DNA from: Ailanthus altissimus
Taxonomy: Eukaryota > Streptophyta > Magnoliopsida > Sapindales > Simaroubaceae
Length of the DNA stretch: 64,000 nucleotides
NCBI GenBank assembly: GCA_946807835.1
Contig: OX327700.1
Coordinates: 23,844,001-23,908,000, forward strand
Direction of reading: 5' to 3'
The notes beneath the pieces are model-generated. The model did not search any database, was not told the origin of the DNA, and was given only the letters and a program-made list of their open reading frames with translations. Below are positions 24,641 through 37,749 of the stretch, piece by piece (the first letter of the stretch is position 1; each line of letters opens with the position of its first letter). The position numbers were made by a program, and so were the translations under genes.

Positions 24641-25013
24641 TTGAAAAATGAGTTTATACTTTCTTTTAGTTTTTTGGGTTTTAAGTTTAACTTTTAAGTT
24701 TTTTAATTTTAATTTTAATTTATTTTTATTTGAATTGAAAATATTGAAATAGGATGAAATTATATATGACAAATTTTATTTTTTTGTGCTATAATTACTA
24801 TTCATTTAATGTCACGTGTCAATTTTAGTTTAATTTATTAAAATATTCAATTTTTTGATTTGATTTTATTAAAATTAAAATCAAATCGGAACCAAAATCG
24901 AATTGGACCGATCAATTATTTTTACAAATAAAAATTGAATTGAACCAACTAGTTCAATCCGATCCAATTTAATTTTTCGATTTTCGTTATTAATGTCCCT
25001 TATTAGTTTTCAA

Positions 25014-26325
25014 GTTAATGAAGTTTCGCTTTCTTATTGAGTTTTAATGTATTGATTAAGTTGAGGGCAATAAAGAGAAGAGTTGTGTTTGTTGTGTTAA
25101 ATGAAGTTGTTAAGGCATTTTGGGCCCATCATTAATTTCGGCTAAAATAACGAGGTATACAAAAAGTTTAGCTAAAATAATTAAAACCCTCCTATTTTTT
25201 GGTTATTATGGACTAAAACTCTTTGCTATTGTCCTGATTAAAAATGGTAACTTTTTTTTTTGGCATACTTAATTTGGTTAGTGATATATGAATTCAACAT
25301 TACAGCTCGTACTTAGACATCGAGCAATCCAATTTTGTGTAACTGGTTCGTTATGATCTAAAGATGTGATAACTATACAATTCTACTGCCACGCTTCTTT
25401 TTTTGATCTGTTGGCAGCATTAGCATACGAAATGATTTCTCTCGTTCATTTTTGAGCAAATGACAAAGTTATAGGCTGTTCATAAGCAGCATTACGGTTC
25501 CAGGTGACAGTGCCAGAATACAAAATCGCATTAGCTGTAGCTGATTTGGTTGGTCTAAAAATTAACACGTGCTAAACGAAAACAACCAAAAGATATTATC
25601 CGTAAAGCCGCCGTAGCAGTGAGAATTCTGCTAAACCTAAGGATGACAGTGTTAATAACCCAATCCTAAAAAAAAGAAAAAAGCTTCCTACGTCGAATGG
25701 GGGACTGGCTTTTCCAGATATTTTGGGGGAAACATAGCTGATAGTCCTCATCCAAGGACTCGGTATAGGCAAGGTCCCACGGATAGACTAGCAATAGTTT
25801 TACCTTTATCAAAACAGCCATGAAATGAGAGAGGGTCTAAAGTCAATTCAGGTGCAGTGATATGACGGGGATAAAACGTGACACCATATGATTTGTACAG
25901 TCACTTCATTATTGAGCTTCTTTCTCTTTTCTTTTAAAGAGTAATCGAGAAATATTTTTTTTTAATTTCAAATATAATATTATAAAAAAATTTATAATAT
26001 TATATATAATAATCTGTTGATATATATTAAATAATTATTAAAATATTTTATAAGAATTAAATAAAAATTTTATAATTCGCTCGAATATACTTTTTAGATA
26101 CAAAAATATAACAAATTTTGATGAATTATCCTTAAAGAAATATTTATCTCATATTACGGATGAAAAAATTCAATTTTCACGTATGAAAAATTTAGTCTCA
26201 TAAAAAAAAAAGACTACCTCATAAAAAAAAAAATTAATTCACACAGGAGAATTATTACGTAATATACTATTAAAATTACAAAAAAAACCTCCATAATACA
26301 ATTAAAGATTTCTCAAACCCAATCA
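25014..26325. other. Intergenic DNA, no gene recognised
   Basis: AT-rich with a mixed-composition patch at 25540-25890. Short open runs there match no family I know. Nothing supportable as gene, RNA or mobile element. Confidence 0.5.
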
Positions 26326-26329
26326 ATTA

Positions 26330-26970
26330 CAGTATCCAACAATCAAACAATAACCGCAATATATGTAACTCTGTGAAGTGGTTGGCGGCAGAGTTTGGTG
26401 GTTAGGCAATAGTAATGAGTTGGAGTCAAAGAAAGAGAGATAGAGTAAAAGAAGAACGCTCATCGATGGCACGCCGAAGTTGATAACAACCCAAATTGGT
26501 TCTTTCTCAGATCGATCACCATGGCTGAAGGAGACGACGAGTTGCATGGCCGCGGGGAAAGCGACGAGGGGACGCGATGTCGGCTGGATCCAGTCAAGCA
26601 TCGGCTAAGGACGGGCCTCTCATCGAAAAAGATGGCTATTGCACGATAACGGACTCCAAAAACTATTTGGCTGCCGAGAGATGTGCTGATTAAAGATGCC
26701 GATCAGTGCAACGACCTTGCGGTACAGCGTGGCAGAGGCATGGCTTCTAGACTAGGTTGGGTTGTTGACGAGTACGGCTGCAAAAAAAGCAGAGAGAGAA
26801 CAAAAACTGACTGAAAATAACTCTAAAATGGAAAAAAAAATGTAAAAAATTATAAAAAAAAAATGAAACTTGAAAAGTTAAATCGCGGTGACGAAAAGAA
26901 GGAGCCGCCAAAGCCTCCACTCCGACGAGGACTAAAACTGAGGGGTATGCGACGAGTGAGAGAGCTTTTT
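26330..26970. other. GC-rich island of unknown origin
   Basis: About 640 bp with much higher GC than both flanks. It holds the short ORF at 26521-26649 (+) and a 92-codon minus frame (26601-26323) of uncertain value. Composition suggests a leftover of a gene or a captured gene fragment. No terminal repeats or splice structure were recognised. Confidence 0.4.
26521..26649 (+). CDS. Short unidentified ORF (42 aa)
   Basis: Starts in a strong context (CACCATGGCT) and reads MAEGDDELHGRG..., ending SKKMAIAR and TAA at 26647-26649. Acidic N-terminal part, basic C-terminal part, no domain I recognise. It could be the first exon of a dead gene, since an ATGGC start plus GC-rich text is typical of plant first exons, but no clear donor or following exon is seen. 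Translation is unproven. Confidence 0.2.
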   Translation: MAEGDDELHGRGESDEGTRCRLDPVKHRLRTGLSSKKMAIAR

Positions 26971-27108
26971 TAGCTTTTTAGAGCTTCTCTTTAACCTCCT
27001 ACAGAATCATAATAATTGAGAAATACTTTAATCCATTAGTATTATCATATTATTTATATCATTAAACTGATCAAACAATAGTTTATTATAATAAATAAAG
27101 AATATATA

Positions 27109-27438
27109 TGTTATGATATTATAGGATATAAGATTTATCTCCGTAAATCTATATCTAATAGTATTTCAAGCTTTCTCTTGAAAGAAAATAGACGCTGCTA
27201 ATTCTCTTAAATTACTTGAGAGTTTTTGTCCATTGTGAAAAATGGAGATCGAATCAAATATTGCTTTCGTGAACTTAGAGAACCCTAGCTAGGTGAACTT
27301 TGTCTTTATCAGCATGTACATATATATGGCTCGGTATCACAGTCCTTTATTTGCTGAAATTTCATTTTTGATTTCTTCTTCAGAAACCTAACACTTAATT
27401 TACTCTTTGATTTTCTTTTAGTTAGATTAAATATAACA
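27109..27438 (+). mobile_element. LTR relic with adjacent tRNA-Met-type primer site, copia-like
   Basis: 330 bp from TGTTATGATATTATAGG to ...AAATATAACA. About 13 bp further on comes ATATCAGAACAG (27451-27462), a decayed version of the TGGTATCAGAGC primer-binding site used by plant copia elements. No gag-pol or second LTR follows, so this is a truncated left end of an element on +. Confidence 0.6.
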
Positions 27439-27469
27439 AAATATTATAAGATATCAGAACAGTAATGAC

Positions 27470-29080
27470 TGTGTTAGAAAACAAATAAATTTATTAAGCT
27501 AAAAAGTAAAAAAAAAATTACATTTTTTAATTTAGCTAAAATTGACTTGAAACTTTTATTAAATTAAAAAAATAAACAAATTTAATAACTGAAATAAATA
27601 AAATTAATCTATATTCAACGTTCAGCCAAAAAAAAAAGGGACCCTTAAAATTCTTACTAAATTAAAAAAAAAAAAATCCTTAACTGTTTTTCTTTAAAAA
27701 TTCTATAGAAGAAAGTATTCTAAAATAATAGTACTTTGTAAAAATTAATTTTTTTTAATATGGGGAAGAAGGAATTCGAAAAATTTTCAATTCAGTAAAA
27801 AAAACAATACATTGCAAGTTGTTTATTATTATACCATTCAAATAAGTGCAAAAAAAAAAAAAAAGTGATTGTCCTAATTTATTATAAGTGATTTCGCTAC
27901 AAGAGTCATTTGCTACTATGGAAAAACGCTCCCTCTTACTTCTAAATTAGTGTGTCAATTGATTGAAGTTATTTATATTATGGATGTTTTGCCTATAACA
28001 ATTATAAGAGAAGGTGCGAAAACCTGCATTGGAATGATCGATCTTTTTAAGATTGATTGTCCTTTCACTTTTGGTTTGATAAGATTTGTATTAGGTTTAT
28101 GTGGCACATAATTAATGGGCAGATTATATTGTCATTTGTAAAAAATATAATATATTTTTTAAATAATATTTTAAATTTTTTTATATTAAATAATGTATTA
28201 AACAATTATTAAATAATAATAAATAATTTAAAAAATTATATAATTTTATCATCTAATAATTATTTAATATATGAATTTAAGATAAAAAAACTTAAAATAT
28301 TATTTTAAAAGTATTAAGTGTAACATTACTTTGTACTTATTTGCAAAATCTCTAAAATTTTGTTCGACTCTCAATCAATCAAAAGCAACCAAAAGACATT
28401 AATTAAGAATGATAAAATTTAGATTCAAATTCAATTTTTTTTCATGTAAACTCAAAATTTAGATTTTATTTCTTTTTTTTGGGCCCGAGTCGAATTCAAG
28501 TAATATAACCAGAATTTAAACTCTGTTTTTAAAGTTTTTTTTTAATTTTTTAAGTTAAATTTAAATTTTTAAGTATTTATTTTATAAAATAATTGTTATA
28601 TTTATATATATATTAAAGATTTAATTTAGGACATTTCTTTAAAAAAAGGAAGACAAAACCTAAGTTCTGACCCGAGTTTTTCGAATTCAACAAAAATTCA
28701 AATTCAAATTACCCAGAAGAATAGAACTCGGATAAAAAAAAATCAATATTTTTAGATCAAGATTAAATTGTCATCTCTAACATTAATGCTGTAGAGGCTT
28801 AATGAGAAGGCTTTAAGTCGGATCCCCCGCTAAATTTTCCTTCCTAGCGTTATGTTGTGGAAGTTTAATTAGAAGGTTTAAAATTGTCTTGTTGAAAAAG
28901 TGGGGCTTGATGAGAATTAGAAAGGGGTAGCAATAGATGATTCCCAAATGAGCCCAATCCAAGAACCCAAGAGAATTAGAAAGTTCAAGACTGAGTAGCC
29001 GACCTCACCTTCACTTTTTACTTTTTCGGTCTTCATACAGACCAAACATTCACAATTCCGATACGTAATCACAGGTGCTC
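27470..29080. other. AT-rich intergenic DNA upstream of ABCF1
   Basis: Long A and T runs and no coding frame. The last 150 bases become richer in C and T toward the ABCF1 promoter. Confidence 0.5.
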
Positions 29081-29094
29081 CCATAGCCTATCGA

Positions 29095-29130
29095 CACGTG
29101 TCCATTCCACAATCCCCCTCCCCTATAAAT
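29095..29130 (+). promoter_or_regulatory. ABCF1 core promoter: G-box and TATA box
   Basis: ACACGTGT (core CACGTG 29095-29100) is a bZIP/bHLH-type G-box. CCTATAAATAC (TATA 29123-29130) is a good TATA box, predicting transcription start near 29155. The leader then has AAACCCTT and AACCCTAG motifs, related to the telo-box often seen before plant translation-machinery genes. No ATG lies between the TATA box and the leader intron. Confidence 0.6.
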
Positions 29131-29290
29131 ACTCTTTAACATCCCCTCAAACGAAACCCTCTTCAAACGAAACCCTTATTGTCGGGTTTTTGCAGTCTTG
29201 CTCCTCTCCTCCTCGCAAGTAAGGAAAAAAAAAAGGCTCCATCTCGATAACCCTAGATCTTAGATCTCAGATCTCGAACTCTTAACAAAG

Positions 29291-29414
29291 GTAGATCTCG
29301 TTTGACTCTCCTGTTTAATAGCAAAGCTAAGCGCTTTTTCTTCTTTAATCTATTAGTATGCGATGTTTAGGGTTCTTTTCTTTTATTTTAATTTTTTATC
29401 AGTTTTGAATACAG
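29291..29414 (+). other. ABCF1 5'-leader intron
   Basis: A GTAGATCTCG donor at 29291 after ACAAAG, T-rich body, and AATACAG acceptor ending at 29414, immediately before the ATG. Inferred from sequence; a leader intron directly before the start codon is common in highly expressed plant genes. Confidence 0.6.
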
Positions 29415-32400
29415 ATGGTGTCGGACGCGAGCAAGAAGAAGGCTGCACAGAAGAAGGCAGCGGCGGCAGCCAAGAGAGGAGGGAAGGCAGCTGCGGCGGC
29501 TGCGTCCTCCAAGGCAGCGGAGAAGCAGAATGGGAATGGTGTTGATAAAGTGGCTGATGGAATTGGAGCTATTCAGATTTCTGATCGAACTTGTACGGGA
29601 GTGCTTTGCTCCCACCCTCTCTCCAGAGATATACGGGTAAGTTCGCTCCAATTTTCGTAAACTGGAATTTTAAATAGTTGTAAATGTATTAAAATGGTTG
29701 CAGTTAGTAAAGGGTGCATCACCTTGATCTGATGATATTTCTTTGGTATATTTTATATATATTATTGATATTCTAGTCAATAGACATTATATTTTATTGA
29801 TATTCTTGTCAATAGACATTATAGAGAAAGATGAAAAGGTGAAAAAGAAAAAAAGTATACATGATAGAGAAGTATGTAACATCTAGAAAAGATATTTATG
29901 ATCAAAGCAAGATGAGTTTTTAAAATTTATTTGAATTTGGTCAAATTGTTTCTTGGTTGAGTACCTCTTTGTTGTTGGAAGCTAGAAAATTCTTTATGCA
30001 TGTAGCATACCTTGATGTATGATTATTGATGATGAGCTGGATTGTGTCCTTGTTGCAGATAGAATCCTTGTCGGTCACTTTTCATGGACATGATCTCATA
30101 GTTGATTCTGAACTGGAGCTTAACTATGGCAGGTTAGTTAAACTTTCCTACTTTAAGTATTATTGTGCTTATGTAGCTGTTAGTTGATATATCTAACCTT
30201 TTATTTATGCTTTTCATATATAATTATTTGCACATTCGTTATGTTTGCAGACGTTATGGCTTGCTTGGCTTAAATGGGTGCGGAAAATCTACGCTCCTGA
30301 CTGCAATAGGGTGCCGAGAGCTTCCAATTCCTGAACACATGGATATCTATCACCTTACCAGGGAGATTGAAGCATCTGACATGTCTGCCTTGGAAGCTAT
30401 TGTCAATTGTGATGAGGAAAGGCTGAAATTGGAGAAGGAAGCTGAAACCTTGGCATCACAGGTGTGTCTGGTTGAAAGTTTTGTTGTCTTAGCCTATTGT
30501 AGTTAAAACAGCAAATATGATGATTTTTATTTTAAATTTGTGTTAGGATGATGGAGGTGGAGAACCACTTGAACGCCTTTATGAGCGTTTGGAAGCCATG
30601 GATGCATCAACTGCAGAGAAACGTGCTGCAGAAATTTTATATGGTCTTGGTTTTAACAAAAAGATGCAAGCAAAGAAAACACGTGATTTCTCCGGTGGCT
30701 GGAGAATGAGGATTGCATTGGCACGAGCTCTATTTATGAATCCAACTATTCTGTTGCTTGATGAGCCAACCAATCATCTAGGTAAGTCTTTTTATTGGTG
30801 ATATACAAACCTATTGTTGGAAAATTCAGTGTCTAAAGACTTTACCTTGTCTGCATATTTTGGTGATGAGTTTCAGTAGTGCGCATGATTGGTGTTTGTT
30901 GCATGTGATTGTGGGCAATGGGCATGGTATGAGGTAGCCAAACAGATATGTTAGTTTTCAATTGTTTAGCATTCGAGGAGCATAACTTACATGTTAGTTT
31001 TTCAATTGATTGGTGTTTGTTGCATGTGATTGTGGGCAATAGGCATGGTATGAGGTAGCCAAGCAGATATGTTAGTTTTCAATTGTTTTATAGCCTCCTA
31101 AAATTCATCTATGGGAATCTTATATGTAAGGAAAACATTTGCTTTCGAGCTCACTTATTTCCAGGAATCGAAAGCTAAACAATAAGCATTTTCATTTAGA
31201 TCCAATTGCTTCAAATGCAGAACTGTCTGAGCATATTTTGTAATTTCAGTTTCAGTAGTGGGATGTTTGATTGATGTTTGTTCTGTTTGGAGTATGGTAT
31301 GAAATAGCTCAGTAGATTCATCTTTTGGCCTTTTGATGCCCCTCCCCCTCCCCTCCCCCACCCAAAAAAAAAAAAAAGACATCTAATTTATTAGGATTCC
31401 TATGTTTGAAACAGATATAGTGCTCATGAATGTTGTGAACATAAATGACAGAAATTCTTGAAAGCATTTCCTTGTCAGGATTTGCCCATTAAATTATAAC
31501 CTCAAAAAAAGTTTGTTAATCTCAGTAGAGGAAATGTTTTGACAAAATTTCCTTGGTTGTCATATGTTATGCCCTTTTTGGTCAATGTCTGTGTTTGGGT
31601 GGGGAGGGGGATGGACATGCTTGCATAGTAAGACCATTTATAATCTTTAATGATATTGTTTTCGAATCCAATAATTAGCAAATCTGAGTGATAATGGGTT
31701 TTCATGTGAAATAGATTTAGAAGCCTGTGTCTGGCTGGAGGAGACCTTGAAGAAATTTGACCGCATCTTGGTCGTGGTTTCGCACTCCCAGGATTTTCTC
31801 AATGGAGTTTGCACAAGTATTATTCACATGCAAAACAAGAAACTGAAGCTATATACTGGTAATTATGATCAATATGTCCAGACCCGTGCTGAACTTGAAG
31901 AGAACCAGATGAAACAGTACAAGTGGGAGCAGGAGCAGATAGCTTCAATGAAGGAATATATTGCCCGATTTGGCCATGGGTCTGCAAAACTAGCTCGCCA
32001 GGCCCAGAGCAAGGAGAAAACTTTGGCAAAGATGGAGAGAGGTGGGCTTACTGAAAAAGTGGTGAGAGACAAAGTTCTTGTCTTCCGTTTTGTTGATGTT
32101 GGGAAGCTACCCCCTCCAGTTCTGCAATTTGTCGAAGTCACATTTGGCTACACTCCTGATAATATCATTTACAAGAACCTTGATTTTGGGGTAGACTTGG
32201 ACTCGAGGGTAGCTTTGGTGGGACCCAATGGAGCTGGAAAGAGTACGCTGCTGAAGCTGATGACAGGGGATTTGGTTCCTCTTGATGGCATGGTCCGGCG
32301 TCATAATCACCTTAGAATTGCACAATACCATCAACACTTGACTGAGAAACTTGACTTGGAAATGCCTGCCCTCCAATATATGTTGAAAGAGTACCCAGGG

Positions 32401-32766
32401 AATGAGGAGGAAAAAATGAGAGCAGCAATAGGGAGGTTTGGACTGACAGGTAAAGCCCAGGTGATGCCAATGAAGAATTTGTCAGATGGGCAAAAGAGCA
32501 GAGTGATTTTTGCATGGTTAGCATACAGGCAACCTCACATGCTTCTGTTGGATGAGCCAACTAATCACTTGGATATTGAGACAATCGACTCCCTGGCTGA
32601 GGCATTGAATGAGTGGGATGGGGGTATGGTTCTTGTTAGCCATGATTTTAGGCTCATAAACCAAGTAGCTGAGGAAATATGGGTATGTGAAAATCAAGCC
32701 ATCACTCGGTGGGAGGGAGATATTATGGACTTCAAGGAGCACCTCAAGGCTAAGGCTGGTTTATAA
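29415..32766 (+). CDS. ABCF1: ABC transporter F family member 1 (soluble ABC ATPase)
   Basis: Five coding exons with GT-AG introns: 29415-29636, 30059-30132, 30251-30461, 30547-30781, 31715-32766 (1794 nt, 597 aa, close to the 595 aa of Arabidopsis ABCF1). Lys/Ala-rich N-terminus ([20 protein letters not shown]), no membrane segments, two nucleotide-binding domains. Domain 1: Walker [10 protein letters not shown] (105-113), signature FSGGWRMR (217-224), Walker B LLLDEP (238-243), His of VSHSQDF (271). Linker with charged coiled coil (293-354). Domain 2: Walker [10 protein letters not shown] (417-425), signature LSDGQ (503-507), Walker B LLLDEP (524-529), His of VSHDF (557). All catalytic motifs are intact. 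ABCF proteins act at ribosomes: yeast relatives GCN20, ARB1 and New1 work in translation control and ribosome biogenesis. The exact plant role is less settled. Confidence 0.97.
29764..29823 (+). repeat. 32-bp tandem duplication in ABCF1 intron 1
   Basis: ATTGATATTCT(A/T)GTCAATAG followed by ACATTAT occurs twice with a 32-bp period, well inside the intron (29637-30058). No effect on splice sites. Confidence 0.85.
30887..31095 (+). repeat. 121-bp tandem duplication in ABCF1 intron 4
   Basis: GATTGGTGTTTGTTGCATGT and the following 70 bases occur at 30887 and again at 31008 with few changes. A weaker third relative, with TGATTGATGTTTGTTCTGTT and GTATGGTATGA, lies near 31265-31320. The long intron (30782-31714) probably grew by these duplications. 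Confidence 0.8.
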
Positions 32767-33190
32767 GATTGAGCAGACCATCATAACATGTATGTCAAGA
32801 CTGGTACAATTCCTTACTATATTTGGCTTACGGTTTGCAATTGTAAGCTTACTGATCACCTCCTTTGGATGAATCCTTTTCCAGGGTGGATTATTATGGA
32901 AAGCTATGGAGCAGGAGGGGCAATGGCTTATTTATATTGTATGCAGCCTATTGTATGCAGCCAATGCTTGCATATATTCTGTTCAGTTATTAGGTGATTT
33001 CTTTTTCCTCGTTTACATTTGCCATTTCTATATCATACTTGGTTATTGGCCGAGAAGATACGGCGAATATAATGTTTTAGGTTAGGCGCGATGCCTCTAT
33101 GCGAACCTTTTACCCGCTTGATTGATTTAATCGTAACTTGTACTTGAGAAGAGTTTGTTATATTTATGGTATTTGAAAATTAGTATTGTT
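32767..33190 (+). other. ABCF1 3' untranslated and downstream region
   Basis: Follows the TAA at 32764-32766. T-rich with TTGTA and TTATATTTATGG motifs near 33150-33175 that could serve as 3'-end signals. The exact polyadenylation site cannot be placed. No further coding. Confidence 0.4.
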
Positions 33191-35486
33191 TCTTTGTTGA
33201 CCTCCTAACTAGTTTGCCAACGTGCCTGAACCATTTGCAGTTCTGCAATTGCATCGCTGATCAACTACTATCAATTAATCTAATATTTACCAAAGAAAAT
33301 CCTTACATGAAATGACCGAATTTTCCATCAATGTCCAAACAGACTGCACACCAAGTGTTATTTTGCAAATGGACCTGAAGATTGCTTGGTGCACGCAGAC
33401 TTCGTTGTTAAGGCTACACTCGCTAGCCTAATGGATTGTTAAGAAGAAAAACACTGATTCAGTGTTTTGAGTTTATGGTTCACGAAAAACTTCAGAGTTT
33501 AAAAATAGAATTGTCGATGATTAATTGCCGTTTTCAGAGATGAAAAATAACTTGGTCGAGCATCCTCGTACGCCTCGGAAACATTGTTTCTAAAATTATT
33601 ATACTTGTAATTTTGAAACATACCTTATTTCTTTTAAATAATTTCGGAAAACGTCATTTGCAATTCCTACCAAAGCCTATGGGCTTCAGCGATAAGGCCA
33701 CGAATTATTCCGGGCTGTTGAATGAATGACGAGAGTTGGGAGAAGCTCTTCGATGTCCAAAGAATTAAAAATCGGTCACAAACGTTACTAGTGTGACTTT
33801 CTCAATTTTTGTTTCAAGTAATGCAGAATACTCTTAAATTGACACATATTTAACTTAAACCATATACCGTTTCTTCTTGTAAGAACTTATAATATGATGC
33901 TTTGGAAACTTGTTATGTTATATTTTCAACTCTGGATTTTCAACTTATCAACAACAGACTTGATAATCAAAATATGTATGTTCAATTGTATATTTACTCT
34001 TTTCTTTCAATCTTGAGGCTCATAAGTTCATATGTGCATTTAAATTGATTACTAATAAGAGCAAGATGATTAGCAACGCGAGATAATAGTTTGGAGATGA
34101 TCAGTTGTTACTTTCTGTTCCCTATCACATAAATGCAACTATATATATATTAAATATACCTATAAATTATAACCATTCTATGAAATCTGATTCATAATGT
34201 TAAAGAGTGTATATCATAACAAAACTTGAATTATAAATGATGACAGATTTAAATAATTTAGTATAGATTGTACCATTACCTTCATATTTTACATGTAATA
34301 TTCAGTTTGTTTCACTTTGTTTTTGCTGTTATTCCTATTTAAATCTGCATAATATCCGTAGAAAAGAATACATACAAATAAAGAGTAGTCATCCGAACTT
34401 GCAGAAAAAAAATGTATTCTGGTTTCATTAAACAATGATCCTTTCTGTGCAAAATGAAATTTCATAGATCAAATATAAAATAGATAATGTGACTTGCAGA
34501 GTTTTTGATACGAATAATTGAAACACAGCGGAACAGATTGCGATTTCCAATATAACTGATCACTTATTCAAATCTACTGTGTGATGAATTCAAATTCATT
34601 TATTTGATAAATGGAGTAAATTTATGGTTTATTTACTCGCTCAATATTATTTGTGTAAAAGAAGTGGAATAGTATGTTCAGATAGTATAACATTGCCCAG
34701 GTGTGAGAGCTCCAATATTAATTTTGCTTAGCCACGTTGCAGCATGGCTATATATAGCTATACATTAAGGTGGTAAATTACACGTGAATTCATTTGTATA
34801 TGCATTATATGTCTTTGTAGCGACCTAAAATGTGTTAAGCTGATGAAAATCTATGAAGCTTATGAAAGTGCTTTTCACATGTCACTTTAAATATTTCTTG
34901 TCCTTATTCTATAGTTATATTGTTTGTTCATATATTCAAAGAGAATCGTTGGAAAATTTTCATTTATGTGACAAACCATGCGCGCTTTAAATTAAAATTG
35001 GTACAGGTACTGTGGCGCCCGCGTCCCATGCTGCTTGAACCGTAGCTATCATAATAAATGATTTGGCTTTCATACTGAATCCAGGCAGATCAGTGGCTTC
35101 TGAGAGCTATCTAGAGGGGCGTAAGCAAACAAAAAAGTGCGTTTCATTTCGATCAAAATTTGCTATATGCTAAACATAACTCATGATTGAATTTCATGCA
35201 TGTTTAGTTGGTGCCACAAAGAGGGCCTAAAATCATTCATGAATTGACTGGGTATGCTTTCATGTCCCTTGCTGTAATAAGTATAAACAACAAGTAACGA
35301 AAAAATAGAATTAGTCAGCATCGTCGATTGTATATCCTCAAATCAAATGAATGAATATTAGCCAAGTATTCGCAGAGTAAGTACTCTGGCTAATTAATTT
35401 GAGAACAACTTTTAAGCAGCTTTAAGTTTCTATTGAAATCAACTTTTGTGTATTATTAATGAAATTTGGTCGAATATGTATAGGAG
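33191..35486. other. Intergenic DNA, nothing recognised
   Basis: Mostly AT-rich with one GC-richer patch (34980-35120). No ORF above noise, no repeat pair and no RNA fold that I could support. Confidence 0.5.
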
Positions 35487-36399
35487 TGTTGGAATTGATG
35501 ATTCAAAATTAATGTTAAAGTTTTGATTTTGAGTTAAAAATTAATGATGAGTCAACACTAGGATGTCTATGCATTGGAAATATGAGAAAGAGACGAGAAT
35601 AAAAAGTCAAAAATGAGAAGGAGTACAAAAGCATGAGGAGACGAATCTCCAAATATGAGCATCACAATACTAGATTCTCATCACCGCAGCATCCAAGTCA
35701 GAACCCTTATTATTGCAACACTAGAAATATAGCATCGTAACGCTAATGTGGGATCACAGCAGCGTCGTGGTGCCCAATTTTGGTAGTTTTTTTTGTTTTA
35801 AGTTAACTTAATTAGTTTGAATGTTTTTGGACTTTTTAGACACGTGAACTCTTATTCCAATTAGGTTTAGAATTTTTAGGGATGTTTTAAACACTATATA
35901 AACTTTTGTAATTCATTAGAATTAATTAAGCATCAAAGATGTAAACATAAGAGTAATGAATTACAAAAGCATCAAAGATGTAAACATAAGAGAGAATAAA
36001 GAGGTAGGTAGGCATTATAACGCTGAGTGCATGAGAGAGTGCAACTATAGAATCACTTGAGTGCTGAGTGCGCAAGAGAGTGATAATAGATCATTTGAGA
36101 GAGAGATTTGGATATTTGTTGTATTCCTTAATTAATCTCTTATGGTAGGTCTTTGTGACTTAGAATTCTTAGTGAACTAATAATAAAAGAAGCTAGATTC
36201 TCGATCCGTTGTGGATGTAGACATTTGTTACTGAATCACGTATATCTTGTGTCTTATGGTGATTGTTTCTTTATCTATATTATATGTAATCTTTTATATT
36301 CTTAGTTACTTGTAGGTAAAGTCATTTACAAAGCATTTAGGTAGTTTTAGGGTGTAAATACTAGCCATAAAAGTATTAGGGCACATAAAAACCTTAACA
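35487..36399 (+). repeat. Left LTR of the deleted copia
   Basis: 913 bp, TGTTGGAATTGATGATTC ... CCTTAACA. Contains TATATAAAC (about 35895-35905) as a likely LTR TATA box and a GC-rich segment near 35680-35770 (GCAGCGTCGTGG). Followed by a weak primer-site-like AGTGGTATTAGG near 36433. Confidence 0.75.
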
Positions 36400-37749
36400 A
36401 GTAGTGTTAATGCTATGGCTAAAGTTGATACATAAGTGGTATTAGGTTGGAGAGGCTAGATTGATTTCCTAATAAGTAGATTAAAGTCAAAGTTAAAATC
36501 TATACCAAATTACAGAGTATAGGATGCAGAGCCAGATTGCAGAGCAAAGGCGACAGAGCTAAATTGTAAAACATAGGTTACAGAGTTAAGATGAAGAGTA
36601 TAAGTTATTTTAACTATAATAACTTACAAGTATGAAGAAATTCAATGGGTATGATGATTATCTAAAAGAGGTAAAGATGATAGTTTTACTGGTGAGTTTA
36701 GTGTTAAAGAAAGCCGTTAAAGAAACTCAAGCTACAATTAGTGATAAAAAAGCATGCGTCATCAAGATTCAAGTTAGATTGAACATAAAAGAATTGGAAA
36801 AAAAAGATTAATAGCCGAGTAGTGTAGTGATATTGACTGCAAAAAGAAAGGCTAAAAATAAAGATGGAAGAAGAAGAGCAATCAAGATTAAATGACAGAT
36901 CCAAGAAATGCTTTGGTCGCAAGAAAGAAAGTTCTTTGTAAGGGATTATCTAGAGATAAAGACCAAGATAAAAAAAAAATGAAGGTGAAGATGCAATAGT
37001 ATTTGAGGATAACTAAAAAATTATAAAAAACCTTGATAACTTCTACAAGAACGTATGCCTTGTGAGTGAATACTTAATTTTAGGGTATAGTTTTCATATG
37101 AATCTTGGAAGATCTTTTTTTTTTTACCAATTATAAATTAATTAGGGGTGATAAATGCTAATGGGTAAAGATGTGGCTTTTGTAATCACAGGATTTGTAG
37201 TATAAGATTGATATTATATGGTAGAAAAGTAAAGGAGTTACTAGGTATGAGATTTGTTCCTGATCTTATGAAAAATTTAGTATCCTTAAGAGTGCTAAAT
37301 CAAGCGAAAAATTCATTCGATAAAAATAAGGAATACTAAAAGTGATGTTTAAAGGATTTATGAGTGAGAAGCATAGTTATGTGCTTGATAAGAATGCTGT
37401 GTATGACTCAATATAGATTGTTGAGAGAATACAAATCAAGGACAACATTGAAGATTATCTCATGGTGTGTCAAAAGTCAAAAGAAAATATATAATAAAGG
37501 AACTGTTGATAAGAATAAGATTTAGTCACGAGGGTATTATAATGGTGTTTAGGTAACATTAGAGATTACAATACAAGAGCTGCTCAAGAAGAGATGCATT
37601 TATATCTTTAGAGACTGAAATCATAAGCTTTAGAAGAGTTAAGTCTGGGTATAAGACTTAACTGAATCAGCGTTAGAGTAATTAAGTATTGGTTGAGGAG
37701 GGTAGATGTTGAAAAGCTTCTAGAAGATATTTTGAATTAAGAAGAGATT

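Larger units (their letters stand above)
20156..25013 (-). mobile_element. hAT element, minus orientation, with 8-bp flanking duplication
   Basis: Outer limits are the 8-bp GTTTTGAG (20156-20163) and GTTTTCAA (25006-25013), 6/8 identical, as expected for an aged hAT target duplication. The 3' end (in its own sense) starts TAAGGCTGGGCACGGTTCGG at 20164 and is rich in CGGTTCGGTT-type motifs; the 5' end near 24880-25005 carries weaker CCGATCCAATTT/ATCGGAACC motifs. Inside are the transposase relic (21410-23395), a 41-bp minisatellite (20764-20960) and a GC-rich repeated leader (24050-24640). At about 4.84 kb it is the size of an autonomous hAT, but its gene is broken. Confidence 0.75.

Noticed and set aside
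31869..32560. Several minus frames across ABCF1 exon 5
   Set aside because: They are shadows of the conserved ABCF1 coding strand.
34980..35120. GC-richer patch as a possible microRNA precursor
   Set aside because: No long self-complementary arm pair could be found by eye and no known plant microRNA was recognised.
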